From the NCBI GenBank assembly GCA_023014485.1, contig JAJOZX010005778.1, positions 124,001 through 188,000 on the forward strand: a stretch of 64,000 nt of DNA, given 5' to 3'. This document shows positions 45,227 to 56,370 of the stretch, piece by piece. The notes beneath the pieces were generated by a model, which saw only the letters and a list, made by a program, of their open reading frames with translations, searched no databases and was not told where the DNA came from. The stretch is from Bathynomus jamesi (Eukaryota > Arthropoda > Malacostraca > Isopoda > Cirolanidae). Numbering within the stretch: position 1 is the first letter of the stretch; the number at the start of each line of letters is the position of its first letter. Made by a program: the position numbers and the translations under genes.

Positions 45227-47995
45227 CGGCCCGTGGTAAAAAATAACTTACACGTCTTTTATTGTAATGCGCGTAGTATTAGAAACAAATTAAACGAATT
45301 TAAGGCGATAATTTATTTCGGTAACTACGATATAGTTGCTATCACTGAAACGTGGTTAAATACCGTGACTCGGGACTTTTTGAGGGAATTTGATATACTG
45401 GGTTTTAAACTCTTTACTAATGATAGGTTACATAGGATTGGTGGCGGCGTTTTGCTGTACATTCGTAATTCCTTTAGGGCTATCGAGGTTGTTAGATTTT
45501 CCGGCAGCAATTAATGCGATATGCGTTGAAGTTAGGGCGCGTAGTATTAACTTTAATTTTGTTGCTGTTTACAGACCTCCCATTCAACCCCTCGATACCG
45601 ATACTAGATTTTACTCACTTCTTGGTAACTTTATTGACAAGTATAATTGTCGGAGACTTTAACTGCCCTAGTGTTAATTACGAGACTTTTACTGGTAATG
45701 TGGAGCGTTTGAGATTGATTGAGTTCATGGAAGATAATTTTTTACGACAGATGGTTACCGAACCAAAGCGAGGTGACAATATTTTAGATTTGCTGATGAA
45801 GAACGGCGAGAATATAGTCGAAAGTTTAGAAGTAGGCGAGAGTTTAAGATGTAGTGATCATCAAATTCTTAGGTTTAAGTTATTGAATGAAAACACTATG
45901 GATAGTAACTTAATAGACGTCCCTGATTTTGGTAGGGCCAATTTTGATAGTTTTGCGGACAGGATGAGAGTAGTGAAATGGGATAACTTATTTTTGTGTA
46001 ATGACACAAATTTGCATTGGGAGGCGTTTAAAGAAAGTTTTATGAATACTGAAATGGAGTTTATTCCTCGTTGGCCCAATCGCGCTAGAAATCATGGTAG
46101 GCCCAAGTGGTGGACTAGGGAAATAGGCGAGTTCATAAACGAGCGTAACAGAGCGTATAGACTTAATACGCGCAATGGCACGGCAGCTAACTTTAATAGA
46201 TATATCGAGCTTAGACATCAGGTTAGAAGATCAATTAGGAATGCTAAGCGTAATTTAGAGATACTTATAGCTGCGGAGAGTAAGCATAATCCAAAAAAGT
46301 TTTTTGAATACGTCAATAATCGTAAGCCGATAAAAGATAACATAGGCCCTCTAGTGGATGTTAACGTCGCTTTGGCTTCTGACGGTCAGGGGATGGCGGG
46401 TATTTTCAATAACTTTTTGGCGACCGTTTTTACCGGAGAAGACGTAAATAATGTCCCCGACGTGGACGATATCGTTCCATTTAGTAGCGAGACTATTTTG
46501 GATGAAATAACTGTTTACGAGGGTGAGATTGCGCATTATATCGATAGGCTAAAAGTTAGCAAGGCTCCAGGCCCTGACGTTTTTTATCCCAGATATTTGA
46601 AAGATTTGAAAGGCGTTATCGTAGGCCCCTTAACGAAGATATTTAATTAGTCACTCGAAACGGGGATTATTCCTGAAGACTTCAAATTAGCTAACGTCAC
46701 GCCTATTTTTAAAAAAGGCGACCGCACAGTAGCTAGCAATTATAGGCCCATTAGCTTAACGTCAATTGTCGGTAAACTTTTGGAATCGTAGTTAGGGATC
46801 GTATCATCGATCACTTAGAAAGTAGAGATTTGATTAATAGTAGTCAGCATGGGTTTCGACGCCATAGATCTTGTTTAACTAATTTGTTAGAATTTTATAA
46901 CGAAATAGTGCGCGAATACGATAGGCATAGAGGCTGACGTTATTTATTTAGATTTTAAAAAGTTCGATACAGTTCCGCATAGAAGATTAATTGCGAAGGT
47001 TAAAGCGCACGGTATACGCGGTCAGGTAGCTAACTGGTTAGAGGAATGGCTTCGTGCTAGGAGACAGGGTCGTGTTAATGGTAGTGAATCGGGGTGGTTG
47101 GATGTAGGTAGCGGTGTCCCACAGGGTTCAGTGTTAGGCCCATTGCTATTCGTAATTACATTAACGACATAGATGTAGGATTGACTAGTAACGTGTCAAA
47201 ATTCGCGGACGATACTAAAATAGGCGGTAAGGTTGTTAACGAGGACGATAGAAATAGGCTCCAAGACGATGTAAATAGGATTATGGAGTGGACGGATAAG
47301 TGGCAGATGCAATTTAACGTAGACAATGTAAAGTTTTGCATATAGGTTCTCGTAACAATAATTACACGTACACGATGGATGATAGAGAGTTAGCGAGCGT
47401 TGACGAGGAAGTAGATTTAGGCGTACGCGTATCTAAGGATTTAAAGTTAGGAACCAGTGCCTGGAGTCTTGCGCAAAAGCTAATAGGATGTTAGGCTTCA
47501 TAGCGCGTAATTTCGAATTTAAATCGAAGGATATTATATTGCCCCTTTACAAGTCCCTAGTCAGGCCTCATTTAGAATATGCCGTTCAGTTTTGGTGCCC
47601 GTATTTGCGTGAGGATATTGATAGGTTAGAAAGGGTTCAGCGTCGTGCCACGAAACTAATTCCGTCATTGCGCAACAAGCCTTATGAAGATAGGATTAAA
47701 GAGTTAGACTTGCATTCACTCGAAACTAGGAGATTAAGGGGGGAGCTTATTGAAGTTTTCAAAATCGTTAATAACATCGATAACGTAAATTTTGACAAAC
47801 TGTTCACTTTCGATAATAGCAATACTCGTAATAACGGATTTAAGTTGCGTGGCAGACGTTTCATTACTAATATCGCTAAAAACTTTACGTTTAAAGTAAT
47901 TGATAAATGGAATAATCTTCCCGCAGTCGTCACTCTACCAGCGTTAATATGTTTAAGAACCGTTTAGATAGGCATTTTAAAAATATTAACGTTGT
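45227..47995 (+). pseudogene. LINE ORF2: endonuclease and reverse transcriptase
   Basis: The endonuclease part has YCNARSIRNKLNEF, AITETWL, VAVYRPP, VGDFNCPSV and CSDHQ in order, in three frames. The reverse transcriptase has SKAPGPD near 46570, SNYRPISLTS, DFKKFDTVPHRRL, GVPQGSVLGPLLF near 47120 and KFADDTKIGG near 47200, so the FADD active site is intact. The C-terminal LYKSLVRPHLEYAVQFW block is open in 47488-47967. At least five frameshifts or stops prevent a full product. Motif style is CR1/L2-like. Confidence 0.8.
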
Positions 47996-49910
47996 TTAAA
48001 ATAAAAAAAACAATTAGTAACAGGAGCTCTGGGTGGTTCGAGGATGAGTCTGTTGACGATTAATGCCAGCTTGTGACATGCCAGCTGACGAACGTAGATG
48101 TAGCTCGTAGCGTAAACTAACCCACTTTTTGTTTAACTTTACCTACTTTTTTTTTTCTTATCCTCTCCTTACTTGCATTTCTGTAACTCTCTTTACTTGC
48201 ATGTTGTAGTTTGCATGGTATGACTGAGTTAAGACTGTGTTTGCATGGTTTGTAAGCGTTCTTATTTTACTTCTTTTCATCTTTCACCCCTTTCCTATTC
48301 TCTTCGACTATTTTTCCGACTTGTCGGCAGTGGCCGGTGGATGATGATGGTGAGTCTTTTTCTCTTTTTCTGAATGAATGTTAACCAATGAGTGATAGGT
48401 GTTGCTACTTACTTAACCCCTTATTTTCTTCTCTTAACCCCCTACTCTTTCCTTTCTCTCAGGGTAACCTTAGAGTGGATCTTAGGGTCTTTGTTAGCCT
48501 TAGCTTCTGTAGATCTGTAAATTTATCGACGGCATATAAACGCCGATCGTGGTTGGGGCTTTATAGCAGTAGTCTTGGCCCGTATGTTTACTGTACTAAA
48601 TACACGGGTCAAAAATATTTGGTTACCTACGGTAGTAGAGCGTGCTCCTAAACTAGCTGTAGACTGTAACCCTGAAGTTGAGTGTAATATGGGTCCTGAA
48701 GAGCTGAGAAGGGTTGAACAAGAAATGATTGTTCGTATAGTTGCATTTGGAATGGATGATCGTCGTAGGACTGTGTATGTTTTTAAAAGCAGTGCGAGAG
48801 ATCGTACAAGACCCCTACTTATTTTAGAACTGTCAGGGACAACGTATCTCCCCATCCGAAATATAAGGGCCCCTTACGCGAGTTATGCTAAAAGTCAAAA
48901 ATATGGGCGACATCATGATTTGTAAGGGCTCTATCGAGTTTGCGGATGATATAGTGAAACATTGTAACGATTGCCACATGGTATGTGAGCAATGTAAGAG
49001 CTCCAAATTTGAAAGCCGTGTAGTTGAAGCTGAGAAGAGGGATTGTGATGTGCGTAGATGCACATTTTTCAATAATATCTGTTTTGAGCTCCATAAATCA
49101 ATTGGCACGTGCAGGAAAATGAGAATCTGTGAATGTGGTATGTTTCATATGATGGATAATTGGGGGAATTTCAAGCACAAATGTGATGAAATTCACTGTT
49201 CTACATGCCATGAGAAATATAAGGCGGTTGGAGTAAAGGATGCATGTTATATGAAAGAAGCTAAGCCTAAAAATAGCCCTTGTATAACTGTGTACTACGA
49301 TATTGAAACATATACGAATGTGGAAACCAAAGAGGTTATTCCACATTTACTTGTAAGCCAGACTATCTGTGATGAATGTATGGAGAGCGAGTGTCATGAG
49401 TGTCACAAATGCGGTAAACGGACAAACGTTTTTAAAACGATTGCCCACGATAGCACTGTGAAACTCTTTGTGTCCTATATTGTCAAGTTAGCGGACAAGT
49501 TCAAAAAAATGATTGTCTATTCTCGCCCATAAAGGGGCAAAATTTGACACACAGTTCCTTTATAAGGAGTTGCTTGAGCACGAGTCATCTGAGATATTTA
49601 CAGGTGATCCCTTGAAAAGAGGCAACAAAGTAATACAGATGCAAATTAAAGGTAATGTACACCAATTTGTACAGTTTAAAGACACTTTATTATTCACACC
49701 TTGTAAATTAGCAAAGCTACCCAAGGTGATGGACGTAGCTGCTGAAGTTTCAAAAGGATATTTCCCTTACACATTCCTCACTAGCGAAACTTTAAATTAC
49801 GTGGGACGACCTCCACCCAAACATTACTTTAACTATGAATGTATGAGTACAGATGAACGTGAAAATTTTGACCGATACTACAACAGTTTTAATGAATCTA
49901 ATCCTTATAA

Positions 49911-50036
49911 GGATCAAATGTAGAATTCGGACCCCAGCCTTCTTTAGTTAGCTTTATTAGGCTAACTAACGAAAATATCATGACCTAACCTAACCAATCG
50001 TCAAGAAGGCTGGGGTCCGAATTCTACATTTGATCC
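49911..50036. mobile_element. 126-bp foldback MITE in the polymerase gene
   Basis: Inverted ends of 35-38 bases (GGATCAAATGTAGAATTCGG at the left, its complement at the right) flank a centre with AACGAAAATATCATGACC and TAACCAATCGTC. Perfect 8-bp target duplications CCTTATAA lie at 49903-49910 and 50037-50044. The centre matches the arm core of the foldback at 38566-38706. Confidence 0.9.
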
Positions 50037-50514
50037 CCTTATAATATAGCTGATGAATGTGTGTTATTGTGTGAATGATGTGCGCTAGGGCGGGTCGATT
50101 TTCCACATGTTTTGAAATCGCAAGGTGAATAAGTGCCCAGTAGTTGGTTGAGAAATAAACCCAAAATTTTTTTTAGCGCAAACGGACAAAGGCCTGCTTG
50201 CGGATTTGCAATTAAAGTTTGTTATGGTTTTTGACACAATTTTCGTCATACGCGATAGGTAAACTCGTCATTTTTGAAGACATAATATTAACTAATTATA
50301 TTATAGATGTAGCAACTCAATATCATTTTCTATCCCAAGAGGAGACAATGCCTAATGTATATCATGTGTTTTAAGTGTAAAATGATAAAATTTCGTTGAA
50401 AAAACATGCATTTTTGCTAATTTACTCACATATTTTGGCTACAAAACTTGAAAAAATACTTTCAAAAGGTGATAAATCCAAAAAAAATCACATGTTCTCG
50501 TGTAAAAAGAAAAA

Positions 50515-52413
50515 CTATTCATATAAATCATCATAAGATTGAGAATAATGTCCTTTTGACATAAATGCAGGACGCATCTTCCTGCTCAGTACTTTAGTAA
50601 GGATACATCTGTGACGAGTTTCGAACCCGTACACGGTATGGGAAGCCTCTGTCACTAATTTCACACTCCTCTCAACACTCTGAGAGTGAGAAGGCAAGTC
50701 TGGAATGTCTGGCTTAGTGTTAGTGTCCATGAATGACTGGATTTCTTCATCAGATAGGTGCTGTGTGTAGGTGGTTCCATGACATCAAGGTCAGTGAGGT
50801 CGATGAGCTCATGCCAGTGATTTGCATTCCAATTCACCTGGGGAATTTTCTTCCCTGCTTCCTGGTTGCTCTCCATTCTATAAATGAAAAATGAAAGTGA
50901 AAATATAAATGAAAATATAAATATAAATAAAAATATAAATATAAATGAAAAATAGTACTCAAATATTGCCGTTTCAATAATACAAACAAATTACCCACTT
51001 AAAGTGACAATTATAATATTTTTTCCATATTTTTTGGAGAATAACTCAGCTTTGACAAAAAAAAATAATAATAATTACAAGAAGCGCAAAATTTACCTGT
51101 GTCTGGGAGTGAGTATAGTCTGAAGCCCAAGATTCCTGATTCTGTCTTCATCATCTTTCACCATGGCATAGAGGATGTTCTCAGGTCGGAAGCAGAAAAC
51201 AATACCCTGGATGTTCTGCTTTACAATGCGTTTCACATCATCAAATGGAATCAGCCTCAGTCGGCTGATAGCAGAGAAGAGGATGCGAGGAGAATCATGC
51301 AGCTTAGAGGATGCCTTTATCTCAAACCATGCAGGAGCATAAACTCGAACAATGTAATGGACCAACTTTTTCAAATTCAGGTTTGGTCTGTTGTCTCTTG
51401 TGTACAAACAAAGAAGTCATATGGCAAGAGTTAACCATCTTGCATGGTTAAGTGGACCAATCTTCCAAGCAGCTCATCTGTCATCAACTCTTCCTGATCC
51501 GTTCCCTCTTCAATACTCATACAGAAGCCTTTGATCATGACTGAGGTCTTTCAGTACTTCCTCTGGAATGTACCCTTCAATGATTGGAGTTTCCACAGCT
51601 TCAAACTGTACCTGAGGTTCATCCTGGATATCTTCGCACCTTTGCCCTAGGGGCCCGCTGAAACTTCTTGGGCCAGTTGTCACTCCATCCATTTTTTTGA
51701 AAAGAGCTTTGAGTGGGAGTTCATTCTGAAGCAGTGTGCAACCAATAGTGTGCAGTTAGCTCCCCAGAGTTTCTTCAAGTTTTACCACTAAACCACTCTT
51801 CCAGCCAGTGTTGGTTGCGGTATTATGAAGAAGAATGGCTCGGATATTTTCAAGGCTATTATATTCTTCAAGAACACTGAATGTCTCCTGAGCAAGGACC
51901 TCACCAGTGGCGCCTATAACAGGAATTGTTCTGTGGGTCATGTAGGCGCCAGGAGATTTTCCTTCTTCATAGGTGAAGGTGAGGTGATGTTCTGCGTCAA
52001 CACACTTTCTGAGAACAGTTTCTCCTTCAGGTGTCTCTATTTCTTTGTAAGTCATGGTATTCTCGTCAACCTTCCCATCCACACCAACACAAATTAGCTG
52101 TGTCTTTTTCTCTGATTCCACACCCTCACTAACTACCCTAATTTGGGCTTTGGCCCTGTCTAATTTGCACTTGTCAATCATGATGTGATTGATGTCAACT
52201 TCAGGTCTCAGCAAGGCATTCCCAAGAGCTGCGCCCAGATTTGATGAACATTCACCTCTGACAAGTTCCATAGCATATCTGGGAAACTTTAAAAGGCTGT
52301 AGTTTCCTGAAGGCCTCTTCCTAGGCTGCCATTCATCTTCTCCTTCCTGAAAATAAATGGAAAATATTAATGCGTTTTCTGTTTATTTATTTATTTAATT
52401 TATTTATTTATTT

Positions 52414-52444
<31 letters not shown>

Positions 52445-52446
52445 TT

Positions 52447-52481
<35 letters not shown>

Positions 52482-53188
52482 TAATTATATATAATTAATA
52501 TAAATAAAAGGAAACTAACCTCGCCACCAGATGAACTGCTTGTAAGTCCAGGCAACTCTGTAGGCTGTATGAAAGATCCTACTAGCTCAATTTCCTCATG
52601 AGGTAGTACATGTTGCTGTCCTTGTTTGGCCTTCCTGTCTCTTTTGGCAGCAGCTGTGTCCACTGAACTGTTTTGGATCAATGTTCACGAAGGTATGCTC
52701 TTTCTTCAAGTGACACCTTTGCATTTCAAGGGCAAACACAGATGATGTGTTCTTGTGTACACTTGTCCTTCTTACAGTATACTCTTGAATCACTGCAAGG
52801 CAAAATATCCAAAGAACAGGAACAGGCAGAAATATCAAAAAGTTTGTCCAAGTTAGCATCCAGATTTCGCTTGACATTTGCCTTAGCATGCTTGCGATTA
52901 ATGTCTTTCACAAGAGTGAGTAGGTCTTTAACCTTTCTGTCAATGGATTTGTCATTAATCAAAGGCAGCCTTGGATTCACTGAAGACCAAATGTATTTTA
53001 AATCCTTGCTAACTTGCTGCACTAAGGCCCAAAAATCTGCGCCAGGGTTAGCATGATTAAGGTCATAATAGTATTGAATCAGCTACCTGTAAGTGCTTGG
53101 TTCGGTCATTAATAATTCACAAGGACCACCTCTATACTTTTCTTCACTTTTCTTTCGGGTCAGGTGTCTTGTTTTCGCTTTCGGCATT
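50515..53188 (-). pseudogene. hAT-like transposase, copy D (spliced, inactive)
   Basis: Exons 53188-52520, 52346-51096 and 50877-50515, with GT-AG borders. The motif order is LDKLFDISACSC with HIICVCP, RAYLREH, ICVGVDGKVDE, LLHNTATNTGWKSG, GCTLLQNELPL, GPLNHARW and QSVERSVKLVTEAS. Compared with A and B, the second acidic position is His (LLH instead of GGD or LLD) and the C-x2-H histidine is Leu, so it would be catalytically dead even without its stops (near 53082, 52680, 51480). Two introns match copy B in position. The third copy B intron (after the Cys-rich block) is not present. Confidence 0.75.
52375..52490. repeat. (TTTA)n microsatellite in the copy D intron
   Basis: About 25 TTTA units, slightly interrupted, just downstream of the exon border at 52520. 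Confidence 0.9.
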
Positions 53189-55664
53189 ATTTACACCGGA
53201 AAATCTGAAACATAATGAAAAGTGTTAATGCGAATACCAATATGTAAGAAATAAGCGTGAACGGTCACAGGAAATATAATATTTTACCATTATTTTTTAA
53301 TAAAGATGCATAATTAAAAATTATATAAAAATACAAGCAAAACGTTGATATTTATGCTTATATAAACAAGTTCATAATTTCGGGTTTGCTTTGTTTTGGT
53401 TGCGCGTATGCCACATACAAGATTTTACGCATGAAGCGACAACAGAAAAAATTAAAAACTTAAAAGCTAAATTCGCATTCTGATCTTTTAACAAAATGCA
53501 TTTCTTTGTGATTTTCACATTTCATAGATAAAACGACAAAAACTGGATGTTTATTCGCTTTCTGGTACCAACTTCGACCACCCCTAATGTGCGCGTGCTT
53601 AGAGTATGTTTCCAGGCCTTTAGAAGGAAGTACATAGGCCGTTTCAAATGCGATCCGATGCAAGTCGCAACCACCATCGCCTCATTATGTTTTACAGTGT
53701 TCAAGAATAACTTCATGCCTAAAGACACCTTAGCCATTATTCACAGAAACAATCCCTGCAGTTATGGGCACAAGGCTATTTACTGGCTCATAAACCTACA
53801 GCAGCAGACCGGGGTATACATAAAGCATGCCCGCAACACGGATGAAGTACCCATTAAGGTTAATGGTCGTGTTTTTGGGTTGATGGTCTAAGTGAAAACC
53901 GTGCCACTGGTGAGAAGACTGTGTGCTCCTTTAACGGTTGCTGGTGGCACAGATGCCCCCGCCCTGAGTGTGGAATCGCAGGAGATATCCATGGTAGATC
54001 TCCTGCCGACTGTCTTGCGTGGACCCGCACCCGCGATCAACTTATAGGATCCCAGTTCACTCACAAAGTCTTGTGGGAGCATGAGTTTGATGCACGGATG
54101 GAGACAGATGGGCAGTACCGTGAAGAAATAAACACGATCAAACGTTCAATGGTGCTGGATCTTCTCAAATGCGGTGATAGCTTGTTCGGAGGGCATACAA
54201 ATCTCTTCAAGCTATACTTTCCGCCTAGAGGGTATGAAACTCCATTACTACGACTTCTGTTCTTTATACCCCTGCGTGATGAAGCACAATCCGTACCCCG
54301 TAGGTGCACCAGAGAAACTGGTGGGACCTGACCTACCCAACATCGAGGTGTTCTCAACAAATTTGAACGGGTACTATTTCGGCCTTTCTTTCGTAGACGT
54401 GCTCCCCCCTCGCGATTTATGGATGCCGATCTTACCCGTCGTTATCGATCACAAGCTCATGTTTCCATTGTGCGAGAAGTGCGCAGAAGAGAACAATGGT
54501 GAGTGTGACCATACAACCCACCTGCGTAAGATTAGAGGTGTATATACAAGTCCATAGCTGGATCTAGCTGTTCGACAAGGCTACAGCATATTGAAGATAC
54601 ATGAGGTGTGGAGGTTTCAGAAGCTGCCCAACCTTTTCACGCCATATATAAACGCTTTTTTGAAAGATAAGGTCGAGGCATCAGGGTATCCGCGAGGAGT
54701 TGATACCGAAGATGAAAAGTCGGCCTATATTCAACGTTCCCGTGAACATGAAGGTATACAGCTTGACCGCTCCCAAATTGTAAAGAACCCTAGCAAGCGT
54801 TTTAGTGCAAAGTTGTCTAAACAGTCTTTGGGGAAAATTTGCACAGAATACGGGCAAAGGGAACGTTCATTTGGCACAAAGTTATAGTGAAGTCTGGGAT
54901 TATGCCAACGCTCCCGATAAAGAGGTCTTGGAGATCGTGAATGTAGGTAATACTTACATAATAAAGTACAACAATACCGAATTGGCCACAGATACCTCAC
55001 GGGTTACAAACATACATGTAGCCAGCTTCACAACGGCCTACGCACGCATCAAACTTTGGGGCCTAGTGCATTCTCTTTGGCGGAGGGTATTGTACGCCGA
55101 TACAGATAGTGTGATATTCACAGAGAGGAAGGGTGAATACATGCCTCCTATTGGTGAATTCCTCGGTGAGTTGACTGATGAGATCAAGGATGAGTATGGA
55201 GACACCGCATACGCTACTCTTTTTTCTTAACAGGGCCAAAAACTTATCGGGTACGGGTGAGGGTGGGGGAGGATATGAAATATATCGTGAAGGCTAAGGG
55301 TATCACGCTCAACCAAGCGAATCGTCGGGTCGTTAACTTTGATTCGTTGAAGGATCTAGTGTGCTTGGATGATGATGAGGGCGACCGGCCGCCCCAACTA
55401 ACTGTAGGTACCCACAATTTTCGGGCGCAGAAGCTGGGGGGGGGGGGACGTGAAGGAACTTAAGGGTACAAAGGTGTGCCGTAACACCTATAGGAAACGT
55501 TACCAGGTACCTGATACATATGATACAGTACCCTTTGGATACCATAATCTTTAATGTGTCTATTGTTAACTTATTTATTACACGTATTTGTAAATATATA
55601 TGCCTTGAATATTTCGTTTATTAATTAAATAAATCTTGTTTCAATTAGATTTTCACTTTCTCCT

Positions 55665-55671
55665 TTGTGTG

Positions 55672-55715
<44 letters not shown>

Positions 55716-55733
55716 TATGTGTGTGTGTGTGTA
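55665..55733. repeat. (GT)n microsatellite
   Basis: About 30 GT units between the polymerase stop and the promoter-like repeats of the next gene. Confidence 0.95.
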
Positions 55734-55734
55734 C

Positions 55735-55812
55735 ACAGGAGAAAATTCTAAGCTCCGCTCAGCGTGTGTACAGGAGAAAGTTCTAAGCTCCGCCCACGTG
55801 TATGATTGAACA
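55735..55812 (+). promoter_or_regulatory. Duplicated promoter-like element
   Basis: A 34-base unit is repeated twice (ACAGGAGAAAATTCTAAGCT, CCGCTCAGCGTGTGT and ACAGGAGAAAGTTCTAAGCT, CCGCCCACGTGTATG). The second copy contains a GC box and a CACGTG E-box, and another CACGTG follows at about 55809. It lies 100-180 bases upstream of the X ORF start. Confidence 0.45.
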
Positions 55813-55912
55813 CGTGACTCCTGCTACTATCTGTGCTTCCCTGCTTGCTCAGTTTGTCGCAGTAAGCCCTGGACCTCAGACGTGTATTCTCCCGCGTAGA
55901 CAGAAAATAGTA

Positions 55913-56368
55913 ATGGCCACCTTTAATATTGCGTGTTCGACGTTTATGAAATGGTATTCTGAAAAGTGTCAAGATGTGGTGGATACTGAAAAACTCCCTA
56001 TTCCACTCTCCTTTGATGCTTTTAAGGCTATATTGATTCGTGCGAAGGAGCAAGAGGTACAAATACTCTATGGCTATTCTGGCCAGAGCATTGTAGGATT
56101 TCGTAGTACAAGTGATGTATTGAACTATGTTGTAGGACTAAACTTTATAAAAGCTTACCTACACCGTGAGGTAGAAGAAACAACACGTGCAGAAGAGAAG
56201 CAACGGATATGGATAGTGAGCCTTGTTGATGAGTGGTATGACAAGCGATATTATGTCATGTTGCATCATAATGATTACTCGTACCCTACTACTGAGAATA
56301 TAAATCTTGTCATCTTGGAGAATCTTAAGTATTTTTATCACTATATTAATATATATAGAGGTCTGTAG
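55913..56368 (+). CDS. Accessory ORF next to polymerase (X region, first ORF)
   Basis: An intact 151-codon ORF with a good Kozak-like start (AGTAATGGCC) beginning MATFNIACSTFMKWYSEKCQ. It has a Glu-rich EVEETTRAEEKQRIW region and a Tyr-rich C-terminus. I recognise no domain. The start at 55913 is preferred over 55802, because the upstream 37 codons overlap promoter-like repeats. The plus-strand position between polymerase and end repeats suggests an adintovirus accessory gene, but a host gene cannot be excluded. Confidence 0.5.
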   Translation: MATFNIACSTFMKWYSEKCQDVVDTEKLPIPLSFDAFKAILIRAKEQEVQILYGYSGQSIVGFRSTSDVLNYVVGLNFIKAYLHREVEETTRAEEKQRIWIVSLVDEWYDKRYYVMLHHNDYSYPTTENINLVILENLKYFYHYINIYRGL

Positions 56369-56370
56369 TA

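Larger units (their letters stand above)
43970..48480 (+). mobile_element. CR1-like LINE inserted in the adintovirus
   Basis: A two-ORF non-LTR retrotransposon of about 4.5 kb, with ends approximate. Viral sequence stops near 43965 and resumes by 48575. Codon use (many TTA, CGT, GTA codons) differs from the viral flanks. Internal frameshifts show it is also inactive. I did not find a clear target duplication. Confidence 0.75.
50086..53586 (-). mobile_element. hAT-like element, copy D
   Basis: A 3.5-kb insertion with ends TAGGGCGGGTCGATTTTCC (50086) and, read inward from 53586, TAGGGGTGGTCGAAGTTGG. It is flanked by a perfect 8-bp target duplication, ATGTGCGC (50078-50085 and 53587-53594). TAGGG-type ends and 8-bp duplications are the signature of hAT transposition. 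It lies 41 bases from the 126-bp foldback, inside the polymerase gene, and contains a minus-strand transposase. Confidence 0.9.
48575..55554 (+). pseudogene. Adintovirus protein-primed DNA polymerase B, interrupted
   Basis: Coding blocks lie at 48575-49910, 50045-50085 and 53595-55554, separated by a foldback and hAT-like copy D. Both insertions have perfect 8-bp target duplications, and the frame resumes across them. A Cys-rich N-terminal region precedes the exonuclease motif YYDIET (49295) and AHKGAKFD (49525). The polymerase motifs are YYDFCSLYP (54245), CLNSLWGKF (54815) and YADTDS (55100). The end is the VPFGYHN segment at 55554. All catalytic motifs survive, yet at least six frameshifts or stops (for example near 49510, 53890, 54250, 54560, 54870 and 55230) break the gene. 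The enzyme replicates the linear genome of Polinton-type viruses from a protein primer. Confidence 0.85.

Noticed and set aside
49911..50036. Palindrome in the polymerase gene as an in-place inverted duplication of viral sequence
   Set aside because: Perfect 8-bp repeats CCTTATAA outside the arms, and the viral frame resuming beyond them, show it is an inserted foldback element.
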